NCBI RefSeq assembly: GCF_001677955.1
Contig: NZ_LELA01000031.1
Coordinates: 1 to 64,000, forward strand
Length of the DNA stretch: 64,000 nt
Direction of reading: 5' to 3'
Source of the DNA: Chryseobacterium sp. BGARF1
GTDB taxonomy: Bacteria > Bacteroidota > Bacteroidia > Flavobacteriales > Weeksellaceae
Below, piece by piece: positions 8,443-16,937 of this stretch (within the stretch, counting starts at the first letter, position 1; each line of letters starts with the position of its first letter). The translations under genes and the position numbers were made by a program. The notes beneath the pieces are model-generated. The model ran no database searches. It was given only the letters and a program-made list of their open reading frames with translations, and was not told the DNA's origin.

Positions 8443-8470
8443 AATTTAGCTTAAACAAATCTAAACAAAA

Positions 8471-8497
8471 AAGCCACGAAAAATTAATTCGTGGCTT
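8471..8497 (-). terminator. Intrinsic terminator after the DUF885 gene
   Basis: Ten-base perfect stem (8471-8480 with 8488-8497) around a seven-base loop. On the minus strand it is followed by a run of six T, 34 bases past the stop of the DUF885 gene. It separates that gene from the downstream lipoprotein gene. Confidence 0.85.
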
Positions 8498-8530
8498 CTA
8501 TATTTTATGAGAATTTTCTTTAGGTTAAAC

Positions 8531-10327
8531 TTACTTCTGCTTCGTTGCCCAAAGCTCCATTTTTCTGTTTAAAACATCCAAAGGAAGACAACCCTGACTC
8601 AAAACTTCATCATGAAATTTTGCTAGATTAAATTTATTGTCCAATTCTTTTTGATATTTTTCTCTCAATTCTCTGATCCTTAAAGAACCAATTTTGTAAC
8701 CTAAAGCTTGTCCGGGCATTGCCATATATCGTTCAACTTCTGCCGTTGCACCGGCTTCATCATAAGCGATATTGTTTAGGAAATAAGTAATAGCATCTTC
8801 TCTTGTCATTTTTCCGGTGTGAATTCCGGTATCAACTACCAAACGAACGGCACGAAGCATCTGATCGCTTAGGTATCCCATTTTTTGGTAAGGATCTGTA
8901 TACAAACCGAATTCCGGACCTAACGTTTCGCAATAATGTGCCCAACCTTCACCATACGCTCCAAACCAGCCAAATCTCATGAATTTTGGAAGTTTTGTAT
9001 TTTCCTGTTGCAGAGAAACCTGATAATGGTGACCCGGAATGGCTTCGTGTAAAAACAGAGATTCCATTCCTGAGGTAACGTTGAATTTTGAAGGGTCGGG
9101 AAGTGGCATGTAGAAAATTCCCGGTCTTTTTCCGTCGGGAGTGCCTTGGATGTATTCTGCACTTGCACTTGCTTCTCTGAATTTTTCAGTTTGTCTAATC
9201 TCAAACTTGGTTTTTGGCGTTACGCTAAACATTGTTTTTAGCTTCGGCGTTATTTTAGCTAAAATCCCATTGAAACCATCCAAAACTTCTTTTGAGGTTT
9301 TGTAAGGCATTGCTTTCGGGTCTGTTTTTACAGAATTGATAAACTCTTCAAGTGTTCCTTTGAAACCAACTTGCTGCTTTACTTTTTCCATTTCTCCACG
9401 CAACATCGCAACTTGTTGTAGACCAATTTTATTGATTTCTTCAGGTGTTTTGTTAGTGGTTGTCCAGCTTTTAGCGTAATATTTGTAGATATTATCTCCT
9501 TTAGGTAGGCTATTATATCCGTCTGTTTCTCTTGCTTTTGGCAAATATTCTTTCTCTAAAAACTCACCCATTTTTGTATACGCAGGAATGATGTTTTTTG
9601 TAATAGCATCCTTGTAGAGGTTGGTCAGTTTTTCTTTTTGTTCTTTGCTGAAGCTTTTTGGAAAGTTTTTTACAGGACCGTAGAAAATATTCTTTTCAAA
9701 ATCTGGTGTAATGATCTCTTCAGCTCTCATTTGAGGAATCATTTTTACCACCAGCTTTCTTGGAAGAACTACCTTATTGTTTATTCCTTCTCGGAAATTA
9801 TCTGCAGCAGCATTCATCCACTCCGGAAATTTTTCCATTCTTTTTAACCAGTCTTCATAGTCTTTTTCTGTGTTGAAAGGCTGGCTTCCCTGTCCGCTTC
9901 CATACAAAGGAAAGTTGAGCGGCAAACCTGTAAACTGGCTGAAAGGAATGTATTCAGGATGATAAGTATACGCTTCAATTTTATCTTTTAAAGTATAATC
10001 TAAAACATCATAAACCACTTTGTCTTCATCTGAAAGACCTTTGTAATCTACATTTTCAAGCTGTTTTTGGATAGAGTTATAAAAAGCAATTTCACCCAAA
10101 ATAAAATCTTTATCGATATTGATAGGAAGTTGGTCGTTGTACCTCAAATCTCCTTGTGATGTAGCTTCTAAAGGATAAAGTTTTAAATATTGCTCGTAGT
10201 AATTAGAGGCAATAGAATCAATGTTGGTAGGGGTAACTTTCGTTAACGGCGAATCTGATTTTTTGCATGATGAAATGCTTACCGCTAAGCCGAGCCCGAC
10301 AATGGTTTTAAATAAAATATTTTTCAT
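8531..10327 (-). CDS. DUF885-family metallopeptidase-like lipoprotein
   Basis: A 598-residue exported protein with a lipobox (SISSC, Cys about residue 21), hence probably lipid-anchored in the envelope. The gluzincin motif HEAIPGHH is at about residues 425-433, with a downstream Glu/His-rich stretch (YGEGWAHYCE) typical of the DUF885 family and matching a zinc peptidase fold. Full-length for the family (about 550-600). The natural substrate is unknown; peptide hydrolysis is an inference. On the minus strand CAAAAATA at 10415-10422 reads as a possible -7 box (TATTTTTG). Confidence 0.9.
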   Translation of the reverse strand: MKNILFKTIVGLGLAVSISSCKKSDSPLTKVTPTNIDSIASNYYEQYLKLYPLEATSQGDLRYNDQLPINIDKDFILGEIAFYNSIQKQLENVDYKGLSDEDKVVYDVLDYTLKDKIEAYTYHPEYIPFSQFTGLPLNFPLYGSGQGSQPFNTEKDYEDWLKRMEKFPEWMNAAADNFREGINNKVVLPRKLVVKMIPQMRAEEIITPDFEKNIFYGPVKNFPKSFSKEQKEKLTNLYKDAITKNIIPAYTKMGEFLEKEYLPKARETDGYNSLPKGDNIYKYYAKSWTTTNKTPEEINKIGLQQVAMLRGEMEKVKQQVGFKGTLEEFINSVKTDPKAMPYKTSKEVLDGFNGILAKITPKLKTMFSVTPKTKFEIRQTEKFREASASAEYIQGTPDGKRPGIFYMPLPDPSKFNVTSGMESLFLHEAIPGHHYQVSLQQENTKLPKFMRFGWFGAYGEGWAHYCETLGPEFGLYTDPYQKMGYLSDQMLRAVRLVVDTGIHTGKMTREDAITYFLNNIAYDEAGATAEVERYMAMPGQALGYKIGSLRIRELREKYQKELDNKFNLAKFHDEVLSQGCLPLDVLNRKMELWATKQK

Positions 10328-10507
10328 AGATAATCTTTACCTTTTATTTGTAAGGTGAAACGCAATTGTTGTTACAAAATTTTGTTTCAGCATTATATTG
10401 AACTGAATAGATAACAAAAATAGCCAATATTGTAATTAAATTTGTTGTTAAATATAGATTTTAATAAAAATAATTTTCAAAATATTTTTCAGATTCGTAC
10501 AATTTTT

Positions 10508-10515
10508 TATCTTTG
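10508..10515 (+). promoter_or_regulatory. Possible -7 promoter element
   Basis: TATCTTTG matches TAnnTTTG exactly, 48 bases before the start at 10564. I see no clear TTTG -33 element at the expected distance, so this is a weaker call than the promoters at 451-481 and 21275-21305. Confidence 0.45.
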
Positions 10516-10563
10516 CCTAAAGCATTTAACAATCATAGTATTACAGCTCTTTTTTAAGAAATA

Positions 10564-11025
10564 ATGAAAGGGATTTTAAAAATTTACCATCCAGACGAGA
10601 CATTAAAATACAATATAAAAAGCACTTATTGCAAGGCTGTTTATAGTAATCAAAAACACTTTCTGGAAGTACAGGTTATTACCGACGACGGGTTAGACCA
10701 CGTAGACGACGATTCTCTACAGTATAATTTTCCTCAGCTTTCGCTTGAGGTAATTGAATTTCCGATAGATTCTTCTGAAATCGAAGGAAAAACATTCGAA
10801 ATCAACGATTCTGATGATGAGGTTTATACCGAAGTCAATTTGTTTGATGATGAAGATGCTTTTCTTTATGATAATGAGCTTTGCTTCGAAAAAAATGAAG
10901 AAGATGAGCTTCAGGTAGTTTGGAAAGGAACGATTGACGATTTTTATACGGGTTCTGATACTCCGATTTCTTTCAGACTGAAATGCGAATTCAAACAAGA
11001 TGAAATAGAGGTAGACGAAGACTAA
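10564..11025 (+). CDS. Acidic cytoplasmic protein of unknown function
   Basis: I do not recognise the family. The 153-residue product has no signal peptide or membrane segment and is strikingly acidic: many Asp/Glu pairs (for example DDSDDE-like stretches mid-protein and an EVDED end). Predicted secondary structure alternates short strands. It lies alone, with a promoter-like -7 box upstream and a terminator downstream, so it is probably a single-gene unit next to, but separate from, the exbB operon. Confidence 0.75.
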   Translation: MKGILKIYHPDETLKYNIKSTYCKAVYSNQKHFLEVQVITDDGLDHVDDDSLQYNFPQLSLEVIEFPIDSSEIEGKTFEINDSDDEVYTEVNLFDDEDAFLYDNELCFEKNEEDELQVVWKGTIDDFYTGSDTPISFRLKCEFKQDEIEVDED

Positions 11026-11046
11026 TCGTTACCAAAATATAAACTA

Positions 11047-11090
11047 CAAATTTCTTTTCAAATACTTTTTGGAAAGAAATTTGCTTTTTT
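11047..11090 (+). terminator. Intrinsic terminator after the acidic protein gene
   Basis: An 11-base stem (11047-11057 with 11073-11083) is followed by a C and six T. It sits 22 bases after the stop codon at 11025 and separates the acidic protein gene from the exbB unit. Confidence 0.8.
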
Positions 11091-11157
11091 AAGACATTAT
11101 TAGCTTTGGAATGTGTTTTTTAAGCTTATTTTAAGATAAGGATTAATAATATTCCAT

Positions 11158-11165
11158 TATTTTTG
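11158..11165 (+). promoter_or_regulatory. Probable -7 element for the exbB operon
   Basis: TATTTTTG fits TAnnTTTG, 33 bases before the exbB start. The -33 region is not clearly conserved. It is the only such element between the preceding terminator and the start codon. Confidence 0.5.
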
Positions 11166-11197
11166 TCGTTTAAAAACCATTATAAAATAATCAATTA

Positions 11198-11902
11198 ATG
11201 CTGCTAACGGAACTTACTCAGATTTTATTTGCACAGGTCGTTATACCTACTGTACCTGTAGAAAAGCTTGAATTTTCTTTTTGGAATATCCTTTTTCATG
11301 GTGGTATCTTCGCTAAAATAGTGATGGTGACAGTTTTGTTATTAGGAGTTTTCTCTGTTTATCTATTTTTTGAAAGATTTTTCTTTATTAAAAGAATGAC
11401 GTCAAAAACAGATTCTAATTTTATGAATAACATCGAAGACTTCATCCGAGATGGAAAGATAGAGGCTGCAGCTGATTATTGTAAAACACAGAACTCTCCA
11501 GAATCCAGAATTTTAGAAAAAGGGATTTCAAGATTGGGAAGACCCGTTTCTGATATTGTAAGTGCGATGGAATCTCAAGCTCAAATTGAGGTTGCCAATA
11601 TGGAAAAAAACCTGAATCTTTTGGCAGTTGTACCAAGTATTGCACCGATGTTGGGGCTTTTGGGTACGGTAATCGGGATGATTATTGCGTTCTTCGACTT
11701 GTCTCATGCGGAGGGGGCTTTCTCTCCGAAAACATTATCTGAAGGTATTTATACCGCTCTTGGTCAAACGGCAGTTGGTTTGGCAGTGGCAATTCCGGCG
11801 AACTTTTTCTACAATATTTTGTTGACGAGAATTGATAAATTCGTTCTGAGAACTCAGAATGTTTCGGGAGAATTTTTAGACATTATCAATAAACCTTTAT
11901 AA
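11198..11902 (+). CDS. exbB: MotA/TolQ/ExbB proton-channel protein
   Basis: Inner-membrane proton channel that powers TonB-dependent outer-membrane transport with ExbD and TonB. Three transmembrane segments are visible: about residues 37-60, about 145-170 (around APMLGLLGTVIGMIIAF, the most conserved part of the family) and about 185-208 (ALGQTAVGLAVAIPANFFYN). The cytoplasmic loop between the first two is of normal size. At 234 residues it is full-length. It is ten bases from exbD and begins a three-gene unit. TolQ function instead of ExbB cannot be excluded by sequence alone. Confidence 0.92.
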   Translation: MLLTELTQILFAQVVIPTVPVEKLEFSFWNILFHGGIFAKIVMVTVLLLGVFSVYLFFERFFFIKRMTSKTDSNFMNNIEDFIRDGKIEAAADYCKTQNSPESRILEKGISRLGRPVSDIVSAMESQAQIEVANMEKNLNLLAVVPSIAPMLGLLGTVIGMIIAFFDLSHAEGAFSPKTLSEGIYTALGQTAVGLAVAIPANFFYNILLTRIDKFVLRTQNVSGEFLDIINKPL

Positions 11903-11912
11903 ATTCTAACAG

Positions 11913-12308
11913 ATGAAAATTCAGAGAAGAAATAAAGCGCATCCGGAATTCAGTTTAGCAGCAATGACAGACGTTATCTTGCTAATGTTGATCTTCTTTA
12001 TGATTACCTCTTCGGCGGCTAATCAGAGTGCAATTGATGTAAAACTTCCACAAACAGGAAGCGTAGATAACAATATTCCGAATCCGATGACGGTAAGTGT
12101 AAAACCAGACGGGTCGTATTTTGTAAATGATATACCTGTAAGCAGAGAATTGGTAGAACAAACAATCGTTGCTGATCTTCAGAGCAAATCGGCAAAATCG
12201 TTTACCATAAGAGCAGACGAAAGCACAATGCATAAAGACGTAGTTTTTTTAATGAAGATTGCAGAAAAGCATAAGTTTAATATTGCTATTGCAACGGTAA
12301 AAGAATAA
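11913..12308 (+). CDS. exbD: ExbD/TolR biopolymer transport protein
   Basis: Partner of ExbB: one N-terminal membrane helix and a periplasmic domain. The helix (about residues 17-36) carries the conserved aspartate in MTDVILLMLIFFM that carries protons. The periplasmic part (about residues 40-131) has the usual KPDGSYFVND segment and a KDVVFLMKIAEKH helix. At 131 residues it is of normal length. It lies between exbB and tonB; the 85-base gap to tonB holds a degenerate copy of an intergenic palindrome. Confidence 0.92.
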   Translation: MKIQRRNKAHPEFSLAAMTDVILLMLIFFMITSSAANQSAIDVKLPQTGSVDNNIPNPMTVSVKPDGSYFVNDIPVSRELVEQTIVADLQSKSAKSFTIRADESTMHKDVVFLMKIAEKHKFNIAIATVKE

Positions 12309-12320
12309 ATATTCTGTATT

Positions 12321-12360
12321 GCTACGAATACACGAATAAGAAAATGAGTGCATTCTTGGC
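12321..12360. repeat. Degenerate intergenic palindrome inside the exb operon
   Basis: GCTACGAATACACGAAT (12321-12337) is opposed by GTGCATTCTTGGC (12348-12360), an imperfect inverted pair of the same family as 24150-24237. It sits between exbD and tonB. Confidence 0.5.
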
Positions 12361-12393
12361 AAATAAAAATTATAATTTGAGACCAATAAATCA

Positions 12394-13272
12394 ATGAGAG
12401 GTTATACGATAAATAGAGCCGAAGAAAATAAAGATAAGATAAAAAGTGCAGTACTTTCTATTCTTATTTGGTCTGCTATTTTGTTATTCGTTTTCATCTA
12501 TAAAATGAAACCTACGGAGCGAGAAAAAGAACCTGAGGTGATTACCACAATGCTCGTTAACTTTGGAGATAACCGAAATGGAGCGGGAATCGAAGAACCA
12601 GCAAACCAAGAAGGAAGTTTGGCTGCAAAAGCTATTGAAACAGCTCCCGAACCAGTTGAAAATGTCGTTTCTGAGCCTAAAACAATAATTACTCCGGATC
12701 CAAAACCGGAATCAAAGAAAACTGAGGTTAAGGAAAAAATAATTACCGGAACAAATACCAAAGTTACTGTTCCGAAAAAAGAAGATTCAAAAACCAATAA
12801 AAAATCAACGGCAAGTTCGACGACGAAAAGCACAAAAAGTTCTGCAACAACAGCCAATTCTAAAACAGGAAACGGTGATGGGAAAGGAACTGCTGCCATA
12901 GGAAATCTATTTAAGGGTCGTGGAACAAAAGCCGGCAGTCAGGGAACAGGAACGGGAATAGGTAACAATGGCGATCCTTTAGGTGGAGACGGAAATGGCG
13001 ACAGCAAAGTTGGAATTGACCGAAGATTGATAGGTTATATTCCCGGAACAATGGGAAGAGGAGGAGCGCAACCAAGCCACAGTTGCTCAGCAAGCGGATC
13101 GATTACCATTGCATATGTTGTAGATAAAGCCGGAAATATTTCTTCAGCAAGAAAATCAGGCGGAGTTTCAGATCCTTGTGTGGTTTCTACTTCAATTGCA
13201 TGGGTTAAAAAATATGTGAAAGCTGAAAAAGCCAGCGTGTCATCCACCGGAACTTACAACATCACATTCTAA
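12394..13272 (+). CDS. TonB-like energy transducer
   Basis: Third gene of the exbB-exbD unit. It has one membrane helix near the N-terminus (about residues 19-40), then a long low-complexity periplasmic linker rich in Lys, Pro, Thr, Ser and Gly (about residues 60-200) and a C-terminal TonB-like domain (about residues 210-292). The C-terminal domain contains a Cys pair (SHSCSAS and SDPCVVS) that could form a disulphide. At 292 residues it fits TonB proteins of the group. It should couple the proton channel to TonB-dependent receptors, which are not encoded here. Confidence 0.87.
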   Translation: MRGYTINRAEENKDKIKSAVLSILIWSAILLFVFIYKMKPTEREKEPEVITTMLVNFGDNRNGAGIEEPANQEGSLAAKAIETAPEPVENVVSEPKTIITPDPKPESKKTEVKEKIITGTNTKVTVPKKEDSKTNKKSTASSTTKSTKSSATTANSKTGNGDGKGTAAIGNLFKGRGTKAGSQGTGTGIGNNGDPLGGDGNGDSKVGIDRRLIGYIPGTMGRGGAQPSHSCSASGSITIAYVVDKAGNISSARKSGGVSDPCVVSTSIAWVKKYVKAEKASVSSTGTYNITF

Positions 13273-13279
13273 AAGTACA

Positions 13280-13302
13280 AAAGCACTTTATTCAAGTGCT
13301 TT
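13280..13302. terminator. Terminator overlapping the end of a convergent gene
   Basis: Nine-base stem (13280-13288 with 13294-13302) with a T-run on the plus strand, just past the TonB-like gene. The stop codon of the minus-strand gene at 13288 falls within the hairpin, so the same structure probably serves both directions. Confidence 0.8.
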
Positions 13303-13680
13303 TTTTACTTCGTTAATTCTATTGATAATGGGAAGTGCAAAAATTCCGCTGGTTTGAAGATAAAGCTCGTAGAATGTTTTAGCCTTATCTAAAAAGTCAT
13401 TATTGTTCAGAACTTTTCCGTTGTAATAGAAAAGATTTCCGAGCATTTCGTAATAATCTTTGTGGTCTCTTTCCTGTCTTTCTTTTACGATTTCAATCAC
13501 TTCTTCTTTGGGTTTTGCTGAAAGTTCTTTAAAATCAAATTTAAAAATGTCTTTCATTAAAGAATCAAAATCGAGTTCTTTCTGCATTAAACTTTCTTCA
13601 GGTTTGTCTAAGATCAGTTTTTCTAATGCTTGAGATAACTGACGGATGAGTCTTAACGTGAATTCTTTATCTGTAATCAT
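13288..13680 (-). CDS. Small helical protein of unknown function
   Basis: I do not recognise a named family. The 130-residue product looks wholly alpha-helical, without signal peptide, membrane segment or cysteine. The second half resembles a tetratricopeptide-like helix pair (about residues 75-125: FYYNGKVLNNNDFLDKAK and a following helix). A role as a small adaptor is only a guess. It ends inside the terminator of the TonB-like gene and follows the Doc operon by 41 bases on the same strand. Confidence 0.7.
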   Translation of the reverse strand: MITDKEFTLRLIRQLSQALEKLILDKPEESLMQKELDFDSLMKDIFKFDFKELSAKPKEEVIEIVKERQERDHKDYYEMLGNLFYYNGKVLNNNDFLDKAKTFYELYLQTSGIFALPIINRINEVKKALE

Positions 13681-13721
13681 AATCTAGTTGCTTGTTTTTA
13701 TAAAAAGTATAGTGTATTTGG

Positions 13722-14207
13722 CTAGAATAAAGAATTATCCTCCATTTCATTATTATTAGTTGTCAAATCTTTTGATAATGAAATGGATATAGCTATCCTT
13801 AATTTTAAATCTTCATCGTAGTCATCTTCATAAATTATGGAATATATAATTTCGTTTAACATATCTTTATCTATTACATTATCTGCTACACATACAGCTA
13901 TGTTTTCCATTTCCTGAATAAATTTTGGAACAATATAATCGAATCCATTTCGCTCTAAAAATAATGCACCAACTGCTATAGAGGTTCTTTTGTTCCCATC
14001 TTGAAAAGCATGAAATTTATTTACAGAGAATACAAGGTGTGTTAGCTTATGTTCTAGCTCAGGATAATACAAGTCATTTTGTATTTGAGCAATGACACTT
14101 TCTAAAATTTCAATATTTTTTGTGCCTTGAAGTCCTCCTGATAATCGTAATACTTCATCGTGAACAGAGATAATTTCTCCAATTTTTCTAATATATATGA
14201 GTGTCAT
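13722..14207 (-). CDS. doc: Doc-type toxin of the Fic/Doc fold
   Basis: The catalytic motif is HAFQDGNKR at residues 66-74. Lys in place of the second Gly of canonical Fic motifs marks the Doc subgroup, whose phage P1 member phosphorylates elongation factor Tu and halts translation. The length, 161 residues, is longer than P1 Doc (126) because of an acidic C-terminal tail (about residues 125-161). Its ATG shares one base with the stop of the upstream 340-residue gene (TAATG), so the two are translationally coupled. A small Phd-type antitoxin is not present. Toxicity is inferred from the family. Confidence 0.88.
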   Translation of the reverse strand: MTLIYIRKIGEIISVHDEVLRLSGGLQGTKNIEILESVIAQIQNDLYYPELEHKLTHLVFSVNKFHAFQDGNKRTSIAVGALFLERNGFDYIVPKFIQEMENIAVCVADNVIDKDMLNEIIYSIIYEDDYDEDLKLRIAISISLSKDLTTNNNEMEDNSLF

Positions 14208-15229
14208 TAGCGATTTTTTAGTCTTTTAAACACATCTTTGTTTTGTTCTAATCTCTTTTCTAATGTCATACTCTGCTCTCCTAAAAAATTATTAAAATCA
14301 TTTAATGATATTTCTGTAATATAATTTTCTAATTTTTCGTGAAGAGCGTCCCTAAATACAAGATCTCTACTTGCCATTTTGCTTCTGGCATCTTCTATTG
14401 ATGCTTCCATCATATCTTCTGCTCTTACTGCAAAATCATTAAATAAATGATGCGCTTCGGATAATGTTAATTTCCTTTCCTTTTTTTTAGATTCTCTTTC
14501 TAATTCTTTGGCAAATGCATTTTCGTAATCAGAGACTACTCTTAGAATTTCGGTGTAAAAAGTAGAGCGTATACTTTCATTCGCTTTTAACTTTAGAATT
14601 TTTTTATATTCGTTAGCATCTTCTTTAAATATACTTTTATAAACTTTATCTGTTAATTGAGCATATTTAAAATCATTTTTTTCAATGAAATGATCTATTG
14701 CATCTGTAAATTTTTGACGAAAAATAAACTCATCTAAAGCAGCTGGTATATAAGCTTCCTCTCTTTGGTTGATAAACTTAGTGTGTCCTCCTGCTTTATG
14801 ATTTAACACATCTATTATAATATCTAAAATTTGGGAGCGTACTTGTTTTGCTCTTTCAGATCCTGTAAGTAGCATTCCCACATTTAATAGTGCTTTGAAA
14901 GTAAATACGCCTAATGAAGGTACAGTATTAATGTTATTGTAAAGATTGGAATCTTCTTCTTGAATAAGCTTTTTAAAATCTCTCAGTCTTTCTCCTGTCA
15001 ATACTTCATAACCACTTTTCGAAAATTCATCTTCATGTGCAACTAACAGTCTTTCTATTGTACGAGAATCTATTTCATAGAAATATTCCAGTTGATTTTT
15101 TGTAAACCTAAATTTTGACTCAAATTTTAAGCCTTTGTATCCAATAGCTTTATATAATTCAGGCATCGCAATATTATTATTAAGAATATTGCGTCTCTCT
15201 ACTACGGAATTTGTAAGGTCTTTTTTCAT
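14207..15229 (-). CDS. Putative DNA-binding partner of the Doc toxin
   Basis: A 340-residue cytoplasmic protein. The N-terminal part (about residues 35-80: FTKNQLEYFYEIDSRTIER and on) looks like a winged-helix or RhuM-like DNA-binding region. The middle (about 100-150) contains the conserved GVFTFKALLNVGMLL segment that I know from proteins encoded beside Fic/Doc genes, and the rest is long charged helices. It is five times the size of a Phd antitoxin. The coupled TAATG junction suggests it neutralises or regulates Doc, but no function is established from sequence. The GC content looks slightly below that of the neighbours. Confidence 0.75.
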   Translation of the reverse strand: MKKDLTNSVVERRNILNNNIAMPELYKAIGYKGLKFESKFRFTKNQLEYFYEIDSRTIERLLVAHEDEFSKSGYEVLTGERLRDFKKLIQEEDSNLYNNINTVPSLGVFTFKALLNVGMLLTGSERAKQVRSQILDIIIDVLNHKAGGHTKFINQREEAYIPAALDEFIFRQKFTDAIDHFIEKNDFKYAQLTDKVYKSIFKEDANEYKKILKLKANESIRSTFYTEILRVVSDYENAFAKELERESKKKERKLTLSEAHHLFNDFAVRAEDMMEASIEDARSKMASRDLVFRDALHEKLENYITEISLNDFNNFLGEQSMTLEKRLEQNKDVFKRLKNR

Positions 15230-15249
15230 ACTTTAAGATTGTATTTAAT

Positions 15250-15279
15250 GAGGTCGCCGACATGAATGTCGGTGACCTC
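15250..15279. repeat. Strong GC-rich hairpin upstream of the Doc operon
   Basis: A 14-base stem (15250-15263 with 15266-15279), one wobble pair, almost no loop. It is 20 bases upstream of the partner-gene start. The plus strand carries a short T-run after it, the minus strand does not. It may be a read-through barrier between the SpmAB-like gene and the toxin operon, or an operator for self-regulation. Confidence 0.7.
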
Positions 15280-15355
15280 TATCTTTTTATTACAAATATC
15301 TGAAAAACAAATTATTAATTGACGACTAGATAAAGGAGAATTTCAACTAAGTATT

Positions 15356-16759
15356 CTAAGCAAAAAACAAATACGCCAATCCAATTGCTGTAATTACGCC
15401 CACCAAATCAGCCAAAAGCATGGCAACTATAGTGTATCTCGTGTTCTTTACAGCTACTGCTCCAAAATAAACTGCAATAACGTAAAACGTCGTATCTGAG
15501 CTTCCCTGAAGAACTGCTGCCAACTTCCCTTGAAAACTATCTGCGCCAAAAGTCGCCATCGTGTCAACCATCATTCCTCTTGCTCCTGAACCGGATAAAG
15601 GTTTGATTAAAGCCGTTGGAAGACCATCGACAAATCTGGCGTCTAAATTCGCAATATTGGCAACCCATTTCATTCCATCAATAATGACGTCAAAAACTCC
15701 TGAAGTTCTTAATAGGGATATCGCAATCAGCATTCCTACTAAATACGGAATAATCTTTACACAGGTCCAAAAACCTTCTTTTGCGCCTTCAATAAAAGCA
15801 TCGAAAACATTAATTTTTTTATAAACTGCACCGAGAACAATCGCAATAAAAATGAATAAGATCAAGCCATTACTTAAAATTTTGCTGAAATCATCCAGTT
15901 CGTTCTTACTCAATTGAACTAAATAGACAACCAAAAGCGCAATTAATGCTGAAATTCCTCCGACATAGGCAAGAACAACCGGTTTTAATAGATTAATTTT
16001 TTGATAAGCTGAAACAATAATCATTGCTGCTAAAGTCGCTGCAAATGTTGCAATCATACACGGAAGAAAAATATCAGTCGGTGTTTTTGAACCCATCGAA
16101 GCCCTGATCGCAATAATAGAAACAGGAATCAATGTCATTCCGCCTGCGTGAAGGCAGAGAAACATAATTTGTGAATTACTTGCTGTATCTTTATTCGGGT
16201 TTAAAGTCTGTAAACTTTCCATCGCTTTTAGACCAAATGGAGTGGCAGCATTATCTAAGCCTAAAAGATTGGCGCTAAAATTCATCAGCATATGACCGAA
16301 AGCTGGATGGTTTTTAGGAATTTCAGGAAATAATTTTGAGAAAAACGGCTGTATTAATCGGCTTAAAAGATTGATTCCGCCAGCTTTTTCTGCGATACTC
16401 ATGAATCCCATGAAGAGGGTCATAATTCCAATCAATCCAATACATATTTTAACGGCGGTTTCCGAAGTTCCAATGACACCGTCTGCTTCCTGAATTCGAT
16501 AAACCTGAACATTCTGTTTTAAAGAATCTGTTTTATAATGAATTCTGCTGTTTGCAAAATCAGGTTTTTTCATCAGGCTGTCTCTTACGATAGGAGAAAG
16601 TGTAGTGATATTTTGGGTAGCAATCTGTACGGTATCGCCGCCTTTTCCTACAACCATATCATTGAAAATGGTTTTGTAGTGGCTTGACGAAATGTATTTT
16701 ATACTTGCAATAGTAATGGCAATGATGATGAAAGCCGACCAAATTCTGCTGAGAACCAT
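15356..16759 (-). CDS. SpmA-SpmB-type nucleoside-recognition membrane protein
   Basis: A 467-residue polytopic inner-membrane protein with about nine to ten hydrophobic segments, containing two 'gate'/nucleoside-recognition halves. The first half (about 80-240) corresponds to SpmA, and the second (about 260-460) to SpmB, including the GSGARGMMVDTMATFG motif. In Bacillus the two are separate spore-maturation proteins; this organism does not form spores, so the role is probably transport of an unknown solute. Residues 30-90 form a periplasmic-looking insert after the first helix. Confidence 0.85.
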   Translation of the reverse strand: MVLSRIWSAFIIIAITIASIKYISSSHYKTIFNDMVVGKGGDTVQIATQNITTLSPIVRDSLMKKPDFANSRIHYKTDSLKQNVQVYRIQEADGVIGTSETAVKICIGLIGIMTLFMGFMSIAEKAGGINLLSRLIQPFFSKLFPEIPKNHPAFGHMLMNFSANLLGLDNAATPFGLKAMESLQTLNPNKDTASNSQIMFLCLHAGGMTLIPVSIIAIRASMGSKTPTDIFLPCMIATFAATLAAMIIVSAYQKINLLKPVVLAYVGGISALIALLVVYLVQLSKNELDDFSKILSNGLILFIFIAIVLGAVYKKINVFDAFIEGAKEGFWTCVKIIPYLVGMLIAISLLRTSGVFDVIIDGMKWVANIANLDARFVDGLPTALIKPLSGSGARGMMVDTMATFGADSFQGKLAAVLQGSSDTTFYVIAVYFGAVAVKNTRYTIVAMLLADLVGVITAIGLAYLFFA

Positions 16760-16843
16760 TTAGATTAAATTAATTGTTTAAACTTAGTTAAAAATACTTT
16801 AAACTGCAAAAGTCTAAAAAATCAAGATTGGATTAAAATAAAG

Positions 16844-16910
16844 TTTGTCATTTCGCAGGAATCTAAACAGAGTTTCAATAGCATTACTGAGATTCCTACG
16901 GAATGACAAA
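16844..16910. repeat. Inverted repeat of the TGTCATT...GGAATCT family
   Basis: The left arm 16844-16864 and right arm 16890-16910 are reverse complements at 19 of 21 positions, with a 25-base spacer. A more degenerate element with the same ends lies at 41781-41878. Both are intergenic. Confidence 0.75.
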
Positions 16911-16937
16911 TTCTGATAATAAGGAAAAAAAAGAGAA

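Noticed and set aside
13722-15229. A prophage or integrative element carrying the toxin pair
   Set aside because: No integrase, att-like repeats or phage genes flank it; the neighbours are ordinary chromosomal genes.
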